Assembly: GCA_002348045.1 (NCBI GenBank)
Contig: DDYO01000268.1
Span: forward strand, 1 to 6,727
Origin: Anaerolineales bacterium UBA2232
GTDB taxonomy: Bacteria; Chloroflexota; Anaerolineae; UBA2200
Reading direction: 5' to 3'
Length of the DNA: 6,727 nt
Numbering within the stretch: the first letter of the stretch is position 1; each line of letters opens with the position of its first letter. Shown piece after piece: positions 1 through 5,042 of the stretch. The notes under the pieces were generated by a model. The model was not told the DNA's origin. It did not search any database and saw only the letters and a program-made list of their open reading frames with translations. The position numbers and the translations under genes were made by a program.

Positions 1-252
1 TGCCGCCAACCGCTGACGGTACCACTCCTGAAAATCGCCCGGGTCCCCACCAGAAACGGCAGGCTTTCGGTTCGAGGGTGCCTGCCAGGTGCTCGCTATC
101 GAGGCAACAGAATAGTCCATCCTGAGCTGCAGCGCCTCCGCCAGCAGTTGGGCGTCAGGCGCATGTTCCGCCGCTGATCGGGCCAGCGCCAGGGCTTTCG
201 TCCCGGCCCCTGGACCCACCTGCACCCCTGCCCGATCGAGCAGCTCGATCAT
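1..252 (-). CDS. possible partial CDS, C-terminus off left edge
   Basis: A minus-strand frame stays open from at least position 309 down to the window edge and reads as a plausible soluble protein. It begins near MIELLDRAG, passes through an Ala/Leu-rich helical stretch and ends at the edge with FQEWYRQRLAA. I do not recognise a family. The start is undecided: ATG at 252 has no Shine-Dalgarno, and GTG at 297 is an in-frame alternative. GC by codon position (roughly 78/51/71% for positions 1/2/3) is not the pattern of a strongly biased gene here. Over 121-309 the plus strand in the same register shows a better coding pattern (see findings), so this frame may be only its antisense shadow. Treat as tentative. 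Confidence 0.3.
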   Translation of the reverse strand, partial: MIELLDRAGVQVGPGAGTKALALARSAAEHAPDAQLLAEALQLRMDYSVASIASTWQAPSNRKPAVSGGDPGDFQEWYRQRLAA

Positions 253-309
253 ATCGTCAACACCGACATCCGCCAGCTGGACGCCCTCGCCCCCCACCTC
301 TACGCCTGA
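121..309 (+). pseudogene. coding-like remnant with internal TGA
   Basis: Plus-strand frame 1 from about 121 to the TGA at 307-309 has codon-position GC of roughly 75/47/90%, the signature of a real gene in a genome of this composition. It ends convincingly in DIRQLDALAPHLYA. However, the frame is broken by a TGA at 175-177, no usable start codon follows that stop, and the bias disappears upstream of 120. It could be the decayed 3' end of a gene whose 5' part is lost, or a chance pattern opposite the minus-strand frame described for 1-252. The two readings exclude each other as functional genes. No family recognised. Confidence 0.22.
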
Positions 310-331
310 CCCGCGAAAGGCGCCACGATGC

Positions 332-360
332 TTGTTTCCTGGCCTGGTTGCGGTTAGAAT
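332..360 (+). promoter_or_regulatory. candidate sigma70-type promoter for the serine hydrolase
   Basis: TTGTTT at 332-337 and TAGAAT at 355-360 are separated by exactly 17 bases. The -10 matches consensus at 5 of 6 positions, the -35 at only 3 of 6. Transcription would start near 367, giving a leader of about 70 bases before the ATG at 438. A short hairpin, ACCCC-CGAA-GGGGT (362-375), sits at the presumed transcript start and could stabilise the 5' end. Prediction from spacing and sequence only. Confidence 0.35.
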
Positions 361-437
361 GACCCCCGAAGGGGTGCCGTCGGTGCGTTCGCCACAGCCG
401 TTTACGCCTCCACACACCACAGGGTCGAGGGTACGAG

Positions 438-1928
438 ATGAGGTCCACAAAACGCTTGCCTTTCCTGATCATCCTGGCCACCGCGCTGAGCCTGGTGGCT
501 GCCCCGTGGCTGGTCGGCGCGTCGCTGGCCACAACCGGCGACATCGACTTTGCCGCCATGGACGCCTACATCCAGGCGCAGATGCACAAACACGGCCTGC
601 GGGGCATCGCCCTGGCCGTCACCCAGGGCGAGGAGATCCTCTACCTCAAGGGCTACGGCACGGCGGGGCAGGGACGGCCCATGACGCCGCAGACGCCCAT
701 GTTCATCGGCTCGCAGAGCAAGTCGTTCACCGCCCTGGCCATTGCTCAGCTCGCCGAAGAGGGCATGGTGGATATCGACTCGCCCGTGCGTGCCTACCTC
801 CCCTGGTTCGCCGTCGCCGACGATGATGCGTCGGCGCGAATCACCGTCGCTCACCTGCTGCGCCACAGCAGCGGTCTATCCGAAGCCGGCTTCGTGCGCA
901 TCCTGTCCGAGGATACCGGCGTGGAAGACGCCGTGCGCGCCCTCCGATCGGCACAACTGACCGCGCCGGTCGGCACGCAGTTCCAGTACTTTAACCTCGG
1001 CTACGTTGTGCTGGACCATATCGTCGAAACGGTAAGCGGCCAGCCCTACGCCGAGTATGTCCGACAACACATCTTGGATCCCTTGCAGATGGCGCACACC
1101 TACACCGACCCCGCGCCGGCGGCCCGGGATGGCCTCTCGCAGGGGTACAGCCGCCTCTTTGGCTTTACCATCCCGGCACGCCAGCCTTCGCCCATCTACG
1201 AGCTGGCGGCCGGCTACCTCATCTCCACCGCTGAAGACATGGCCCACTATGCCATCGCGATGAACAACGAGGGCGTCTACGCCGGCACGCGCCTGCTCTC
1301 GGCCCAGGGGATGCAGCGGTTGTTCGCACCGGTGCACGGCTACGGCATGGGCTGGTTCATTGAGCCGGACCACATCTATCATGGCGGCGCCAACGAGACC
1401 TTCAAGACCTTTGTGGACCTGTACCCCAGGCGCAATCTCGCCCTCGTCCTGCTCATCAATCATGGCTCCATGCTCGATCACTTTGTCTCAGCCGAACAGG
1501 TGTTCGCCGGCGTCAAGGCCCTGGCGCTCGGCGACGAGCCTCCGGCCGTTTCGCAGGGCGTCTCGGTCAAAGTGATAGGCTGGGGGCTGCTGGCCTTTGT
1601 CCTGGCGCTCACCGCGTTCCACGCCCGCAACATCTGCTGCCTGAGGAACTGGCGCGACCGCGCCAGGCAGTGGTCGCCCCTCAAACGTACGTGGGACGTC
1701 GCCTTCAGTTTCATCATCCCCACTGTCATCCTGGTGATAGTGCTGAGCCAGGTCAAAGCCTTCTTCGGCACCCGCTTCAATCTGACCTACCAGTTGCTGG
1801 TGATGTGGCGCACGTTGCCCGATGTCTGCATCCTGATGGTCGTCAGTACCATCCCCGACTATGCCCAAGGCCTGGTTAAGCTGAGGTGGCTCCTGCTCGG
1901 CAGAAAAGCCGATGCCGTCGCACGCTGA
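438..1928 (+). CDS. serine hydrolase, beta-lactamase/PBP family, with C-terminal membrane helices
   Basis: This 496-residue protein belongs to the Beta-lactamase superfamily PF00144 (class C beta-lactamases, PBP4*-like peptidases, esterases). The three catalytic motifs are in order: S92-Q-S-K95 (nucleophile and general base), Y184-F-N186, and H315-G-G317 (the KTG-equivalent in this family). Residues 1-31 form a signal peptide or signal anchor: RSTKR followed by a Leu/Ala-rich core ending near GASLA. The hydrolase domain spans roughly 35-365 and should lie outside the membrane. After it come three predicted membrane segments (about 378-398, 425-445, 455-478), giving more length than the bare domain needs. 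The start at 438 is supported by GAGGG at 427-431, six bases upstream. The substrate cannot be told from sequence: a D-Ala-D-Ala peptide, beta-lactam, ester or D-amino-acid peptide are all possible. No partner gene is adjacent. Confidence 0.9.
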   Translation: MRSTKRLPFLIILATALSLVAAPWLVGASLATTGDIDFAAMDAYIQAQMHKHGLRGIALAVTQGEEILYLKGYGTAGQGRPMTPQTPMFIGSQSKSFTALAIAQLAEEGMVDIDSPVRAYLPWFAVADDDASARITVAHLLRHSSGLSEAGFVRILSEDTGVEDAVRALRSAQLTAPVGTQFQYFNLGYVVLDHIVETVSGQPYAEYVRQHILDPLQMAHTYTDPAPAARDGLSQGYSRLFGFTIPARQPSPIYELAAGYLISTAEDMAHYAIAMNNEGVYAGTRLLSAQGMQRLFAPVHGYGMGWFIEPDHIYHGGANETFKTFVDLYPRRNLALVLLINHGSMLDHFVSAEQVFAGVKALALGDEPPAVSQGVSVKVIGWGLLAFVLALTAFHARNICCLRNWRDRARQWSPLKRTWDVAFSFIIPTVILVIVLSQVKAFFGTRFNLTYQLLVMWRTLPDVCILMVVSTIPDYAQGLVKLRWLLLGRKADAVAR

Positions 1929-1989
1929 GCGCCCTCGTTCGCCTCTGCTCTGCGCTCCCGGCGAGCCCGGCAGCCGCTCGGCCCTCGCC

Positions 1990-2102
1990 CCCACCACAAG
2001 GACCTGACCCAGCCCTGGGTGTGGGGCGAGTACGTGCCCATGCTGTGGACCCGGGAGCAGGTGGAGGCCGAGGCCGAGGGGCGGTTGGAGCTGATGCCGT
2101 AG
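1990..2102 (+). pseudogene. orphan 3' coding tail
   Basis: The frame ending at TAG 2100-2102 reads DLTQPWVWGEYVPMLW, then TREQVEAEAEGRLELMP and stop. From 2001 to the stop essentially every codon ends in G or C and the residues look like a folded protein end (Trp-rich strand then acidic helix). In-frame sequence upstream to the TGA at 1926 loses this character and offers no start with a ribosome site. I take it as the surviving 3' end of a gene truncated by deletion or rearrangement just after the serine hydrolase. The left boundary is approximate. Family not recognised. Confidence 0.35.
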
Positions 2103-2108
2103 GGGTGG

Positions 2109-2420
2109 GTGCGGAGGCACGACGGTGAGAAACGCACGGCAGTTTTCCCCACACGTGGGGCTGGACCGACCTACACCTACGACGGTCAGCGTTGGGCCGG
2201 CCCGGAGCGAAACGCTGTCCGCACCTTGCGTGCTGTCACGGAACAGTCGCGCATTCCGGTTAGGGTAACAGACCGCACAGGGCGCGCAAAGGCGGTAGAG
2301 GAATACTTGACAACTCTGTACACTGGCACTATGAATTCCTGTGCGACTGCGCGATCACAAAGGAGGATCAGTGACCGTAGACGAGACGCAAGAACCACTC
2401 GAGACGGAACAGCAAGATGA
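2109..2420 (+). CDS. small unrecognised protein, diverged upstream paralogue (possibly decayed)
   Basis: The frame gives 103 residues from GTG 2109. No strong Shine-Dalgarno precedes it, so the start is uncertain. Residues 22-32 read YTYDGQRWAGP and residues 64-70 EEYLTTL. These match YRFVEGQWEGP and NEYLTGL in the next gene at nearly equal spacing (33 against 31 residues from the residue after GP to Tyr of EYL), so I infer a shared fold and tandem duplication. The final ~30 residues are Arg/Thr/Ser-rich, have no counterpart downstream, and come from DNA that also carries the next gene's promoter, ribosome site and first 50 bases. The original stop may have been lost, which would make this a decaying copy. 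Function unknown; no signal peptide or membrane segment is visible. Confidence 0.42.
   Translation: MRRHDGEKRTAVFPTRGAGPTYTYDGQRWAGPERNAVRTLRAVTEQSRIPVRVTDRTGRAKAVEEYLTTLYTGTMNSCATARSQRRISDRRRDARTTRDGTAR
2142..2167. repeat. shorter CRISPR-repeat-like hairpin element
   Basis: Twenty-six bases begin GTTTTCCCCAC and end GTGGGGCTGGACC. With a two-base gap in the loop it matches the element at 2731-2758 at 21 of 26 positions. It forms a CCCCAC-AC-GTGGGG hairpin, which has a tighter loop than usual type I-E repeats. It lies inside the upstream paralogue's reading frame, so coding constraint or chance could explain it. Confidence 0.25.
2307..2335 (+). promoter_or_regulatory. near-consensus sigma70 promoter for the 2371 gene
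   Basis: A perfect -35 TTGACA (2307-2312), a 17-base spacer and -10 TATGAA (2330-2335, 4 of 6) precede a predicted start near 2342. The leader would be about 29 bases, with the ribosome site AAGGAGG at 2360-2366. It is the strongest promoter match in the window. It lies wholly inside the 3' part of the upstream paralogue's reading frame, where it encodes the EYLTTLYTG region. Confidence 0.6.
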
Positions 2421-2697
2421 TACCGATGATGCGTCCAGTTGGGTGCTGCCAGTGCTGAACGTCACGGTAGATGGCCATCAATACCGCTTCGTGGAGGGGC
2501 AATGGGAAGGCCCCGAAGAACGCGGCAAGTCCATGCTGGACGCCGCGCTCATGCACATCCGCATGAGCAACTCGGCAGTGGTGCCCCCTCACTACGCGTT
2601 GAACGAGTATCTGACCGGGCTGGCCAAGAGCGACCCGGACTATGTCCAGTACACACCGGTAGAGATACCGCCTATCCCTGACGACATCATAATCTGA
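2371..2697 (+). CDS. small acidic unrecognised protein, WxGP / EYLTxL family
   Basis: This 108-residue protein starts at GTG 2371, chosen because AAGGAGG (2360-2366) stands four bases upstream. An in-frame GTG at 2341 lacks such a site and would overlap the predicted transcription start. Residues 1-22 are an acidic, probably disordered leader rich in Asp, Glu and Gln. Residues 24-48 look like beta strands ending in YRFVEGQWEGP. Residues 49-68 look helical, NEYLTGL is at 78-84, and the tail (89-108) is Pro/Ile/Asp-rich, ending PPIPDDIII. There is no signal peptide, membrane helix or recognisable catalytic motif, so it is probably cytoplasmic. It shares spaced motifs with the frame at 2109-2420. 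It has its own promoter and is followed by hairpin-rich DNA. Function unknown. Confidence 0.75.
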   Translation: MTVDETQEPLETEQQDDTDDASSWVLPVLNVTVDGHQYRFVEGQWEGPEERGKSMLDAALMHIRMSNSAVVPPHYALNEYLTGLAKSDPDYVQYTPVEIPPIPDDIII

Positions 2698-2730
2698 CAG
2701 TGGTGGTGCCCTGGCACCTTGTCGTGCGGG

Positions 2731-2758
2731 GTAGTCCCCACCCGCTTGGGGGTGAACC
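2731..2758. repeat. solitary type I-E-like CRISPR repeat unit
   Basis: Twenty-eight bases begin GTAGTCCCCA and end GGGGGTGAACC, with a CCCCA/TGGGG stem. Length, the 5' GTxxTCCCC start and the 3' GGGGxTGAACC end all fit the type I-E CRISPR repeat class as I know it. No second copy occurs at the expected ~61-base spacing on either side, and no cas gene is present, so this is not an array. It may be a relic, an orphan unit, or a convergent hairpin. Confidence 0.4.
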
Positions 2759-2856
2759 AGCTTGCTGGTACTATTCGCCCGCCCAACCCAGCGGGCACCG
2801 GACGCCGGGGATTTTGCGGCGAGTTTGTTACGTCAAGTCAGCATGGGGAGGTTACG

Positions 2857-3318
2857 ATGAGTCCAAAGAAGGAAACCAGGTCCGCCAACAGCACCGCCAG
2901 TGGATTCTCGGACGAGGAACGAGCGGCAATGAAGGAGCGCGCCCAGGAGCTAAAGGCGGAAGCAGCCCGGGGCAAGCGGGGCAAGGCCGACGGGGAAACC
3001 GACGTGCTGGCCAAGATCGCCGAGATGCCGGAACCCGATCGCACCATGGCCACGCGCCTCCATGAGCTCATCAAAGCCAACGTGCCAGCCCTCTCGCCGA
3101 AAACCTGGTACGGGATGCCGGCCTATGCCAGGGACGGCAAGGTCGTGTGCTTCTTCCAGACCGCCCACAGGTTCAAGACGAGGTACGCGACGCTGGGATT
3201 CAGCGACGAGGCCAACCTCGACGAGGGCGCCATGTGGCCGACCTCCTTCGCGTTGAAGGAGCTGACTGCCGCCGAAGAGGCACGGATCATCGCCCTGGTC
3301 AAGAAAGCGGTGAGCTGA
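2857..3318 (+). CDS. DUF1801 (YdhG-like) domain protein
   Basis: This 153-residue protein starts at ATG 2857, preceded by GGGGAGG at 2845-2851; the in-frame extension upstream has no such signal. Residues 1-50 are a charged helical leader ([19 protein letters not shown]). Residues 66-152 are a DUF1801 domain, with the typical run [17 protein letters not shown] (84-100), then [11 protein letters not shown] and the C-terminal [12 protein letters not shown] with a closing helix. The family is a small soluble cytoplasmic alpha/beta fold, sometimes labelled iron chaperone or frataxin-like from B. subtilis YdhG. The biochemical role is not established, and I see no metal-binding cluster that would decide it. 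It ends 15 bases before the convergent membrane-protein gene. Family assignment is good; function is unknown. Confidence 0.88.
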   Translation: MSPKKETRSANSTASGFSDEERAAMKERAQELKAEAARGKRGKADGETDVLAKIAEMPEPDRTMATRLHELIKANVPALSPKTWYGMPAYARDGKVVCFFQTAHRFKTRYATLGFSDEANLDEGAMWPTSFALKELTAAEEARIIALVKKAVS

Positions 3319-3333
3319 GGACGGATCGCGCCT

Positions 3334-4344
3334 TCACCGGAACAAGGCCTGCATCGCCTGGACGGCAAAGAGCAGCCCGTTGTAAACGATCAGCAGGTCG
3401 CGGGAGCGAAACGGACCCATAAAGTTGAACGGGATGGCGGTCAGATAGGCCGCACCCACCACCAGGCTGAGGGGCAGCAGCACCCACATCATCATGGGGA
3501 TCAGCCGCCCCAGACCGCGGTCGTCCGGCTGCTTCAGCAGGCCGAGGCGGGGATCGTAGGCCACGGCCACCGCCCACACCGGGACCGCCCCCAGACCGCC
3601 AGCGAGGAGCAGGCGGATCGCCGCCGGCGACAGCTCGATCTCCAGGGCCGCGAACAGGCCCAGGGTGATGGCAGCAAAGAGGCCCACTGCTCCGCAGAAG
3701 ATGGCGCCGGTGGCAAAGACCTCCAGCGATTTGAAGAGAAAGGCAAAGCGGTCGCGGTGTCCCGACCGCAATCCCGCCAGGCTCAGGCCGACGGCGCTCC
3801 AGGCCGCCAAGGGTAGGTGCAAAAACATCAGCAGCGGCACCTGCTCGTGGACCGGCCGCCCGATCCAGGCGACGGCAACCGCGGTCAGCGCCGTCAGGCC
3901 CAGCAGGGCCGGCAGGTAGCTGGTCAGTTCCTTCTGCTCCGCCTGGGGCACACCGGCTGACTGCCGGCGGGAGCTGCCCCACAGATAGGCCAGCACGAAG
4001 AGCGCCTCCAGCGGGGCCCAGAGCGCCAGGAACACCGGCTTACCGTCGGGGAACACCCGGGCCGAATCCGACAGAAGCCACAGCAGCAGGCCGGCGGCCA
4101 GGCTGAGGGGGATGGCCAGCTTGGCATGGATGCCGGCCGCCGGGCGCTCCCGGGCCGCTCCCGACGCCAGGCGGTAGTGCCAGGCCGACAGGAGCACGTT
4201 GCTGGGAGCTTGCTGGTAGCTGGTCTCCAGCGCCGCGCGGAAGAGCTCTTCCTCCCGGTTGCGGCTGGCGCCTTGGTACAGCTCCTCCAGGCGCCGCGGG
4301 TCCTCAACAGCGCTTGCGATTTCCTCTGAGTATTCCATGGTCAT
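3334..4344 (-). CDS. multi-pass membrane protein, DUF4153-like
   Basis: This 336-residue protein starts at ATG 4344, with GGAGG six bases upstream (complement of 4351-4355); the open frame upstream to 4593 has poor, Pro/Arg-rich content. Residues 1-65 are a soluble helical region (EELYQGASRNREEELFRAAL and a SAWHYRL end). Residues 75-336 contain seven or eight membrane segments rich in Leu, Ala and Gly. A conserved-looking C-terminal element, IPFNFMGPFRSRDLLIVYN (304-322), together with FAFLFKSLEVFATGAIF, recalls DUF4153-type membrane proteins. That assignment is from memory and uncertain. The protein stops within its last hydrophobic segment, shortly after YNGLLF, so it may be shortened at the C-terminus. 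It converges on the DUF1801 gene with 15 bases between and no clear terminator. Function unknown. Confidence 0.82.
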   Translation of the reverse strand: MTMEYSEEIASAVEDPRRLEELYQGASRNREEELFRAALETSYQQAPSNVLLSAWHYRLASGAARERPAAGIHAKLAIPLSLAAGLLLWLLSDSARVFPDGKPVFLALWAPLEALFVLAYLWGSSRRQSAGVPQAEQKELTSYLPALLGLTALTAVAVAWIGRPVHEQVPLLMFLHLPLAAWSAVGLSLAGLRSGHRDRFAFLFKSLEVFATGAIFCGAVGLFAAITLGLFAALEIELSPAAIRLLLAGGLGAVPVWAVAVAYDPRLGLLKQPDDRGLGRLIPMMMWVLLPLSLVVGAAYLTAIPFNFMGPFRSRDLLIVYNGLLFAVQAMQALFR

Positions 4345-4955
4345 GGTCTGCCTCCAGAAAAGTGCGCCCGGTGCAGGGAACGGCAGGCGCCAGCACTTTG
4401 GCCCCGCCCCTTGTGCCATGGGCGGCGGCAGGGCCGAAAGCGGTAAGGCTACATCATACCGCACCTCTGGCCTCGGGTGGTAACGGGGCGCTCGGCCACC
4501 GGCAGCTGTTATGACGAAGACAGCCCGGCGGTTGTTCCCTCCTGCGCGCTGAGGACCGCACCGCAGACATCCGCTGACTGGCAAGGCAACCATCGGGCGC
4601 CGACGGGGCCGGGGTCATCTCGGCAAGACCCAGGTCCGTGCTGCCAGCATGCCACTGCCGCCGCCATAACCTGGCAGGTTACTGCGCTCGCTGAGGGCAC
4701 CGTTGCGCATCGCTCCTCACCCACGCCGCTGGCGGTCGCAGATCAGGCCAGAGGCGCTCCACATCGGCCTGCCGCGCCTTGCGAGTGGGCACGGCCGCCC
4801 TTAGCGAACGTCTGGCCCAATGGCACCGGCGGTCCAGGCTTTGGCGGTCAATGCACGACGGATGGGCCGTTCCTCGTACGGCTCGCAGCAGCGCCGCCAA
4901 TGAATCCGCGGCCTGCGGGAATCTCGACCGGCTCTCCTTAGAGCTTCCTTCCAAC
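4345..4955. other. intergenic region with no convincing gene
   Basis: Open frames exist on both strands (for example 4477-4941 plus and 4679-4954 minus), but they are rich in Pro, Arg, Trp, Cys and His, lack ribosome sites and fit no family I know. For the minus-strand membrane gene the best -10 is TATGAT (complement of 4453-4458), without a good -35, so the promoter is only weakly placed. A perfect palindrome at 4667-4681 is described separately. The part near 4745-4870 reads like interspersed non-coding sequence, but this cannot be shown from one copy. Confidence 0.5.
4667..4681. promoter_or_regulatory. perfect 15-bp palindrome
   Basis: TAACCTGGCAGGTTA has 7-base arms (TAACCTG/CAGGTTA) around a single G, with no mismatch. 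It stands mid-way between two divergent genes, 323 bases upstream of the membrane-protein start and 362 bases upstream of the carboxypeptidase start. That is rather far for an operator of either. It could be a repressor site for an unseen promoter, or a copy of a palindromic intergenic repeat. Confidence 0.35.
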
Positions 4956-4965
4956 TTGCACCTGG

Positions 4966-4980
4966 CATTGTGCTACAATG
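4966..4980 (+). promoter_or_regulatory. extended -10 promoter overlapped by a dyad
   Basis: TGCTACAAT (4971-4979) is an extended -10 element (TGn plus TACAAT). No -35 is at good distance: TTGCAC at 4956-4961 leaves only 12 bases. Transcription would begin near 4986, with a leader of about 57 bases to the ATG at 5043. The -10 is embedded in a perfect dyad, CATTGT-GCT-ACAATG (4966-4980), so a dimeric regulator bound there would block the promoter. Promoter likely; operator role inferred. Confidence 0.45.
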
Positions 4981-5042
4981 TCGGTGTCAGGGATGTCGCA
5001 CGTGCTCATCCGGACAAAGCCGGCACTCCAGAAGGTGGGATG

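Noticed and set aside
58..86. Possible tRNA 3' half: GGTTCGAG flanked by GGCAGGC and GCCTGCC
   Set aside because: The T-loop-like GGTTCGA is not followed by the required C and stem, and no anticodon arm or D arm fits upstream. It is only a 7-bp inverted repeat with a 15-base loop.
332..826. Plus-strand open frame overlapping the serine hydrolase start
   Set aside because: It lies in another frame over a gene with clear catalytic motifs, is Arg/His/Pro-rich and has no family features.
2705..2718. Terminator hairpin GGTGC-CCTG-GCACC after the 2371 gene
   Set aside because: The stem is short and followed by TTGTCGTG rather than a T run; not a convincing intrinsic terminator.
2778..2797. Hairpin GCCCGC-loop-GCGGGC in the spacer before the DUF1801 gene
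   Set aside because: A 6-bp GC stem is expected by chance in such DNA, and no T run or leader-peptide pattern accompanies it.
2792..2820. Second CRISPR repeat one unit downstream of 2731-2758
   Set aside because: Only CCGGGGATTTT near 2805 faintly resembles the repeat's 3' half; the 5' half is absent, so no array is claimed.
4477..4941. 154-residue plus-strand open frame in the large intergenic region
   Set aside because: Rich in Pro, Gly, Ala, Thr and Cys, without domain features or a ribosome site.
4679..4954. 91-residue minus-strand open frame
   Set aside because: Arg/Ala/Trp-rich, no Shine-Dalgarno, and it would cover the region just upstream of the carboxypeptidase promoter; more likely non-coding.
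4956..4979. Classical promoter TTGCAC with TACAAT
   Set aside because: The spacer is only 12 bases, too short for sigma70; the extended -10 explanation is preferred.
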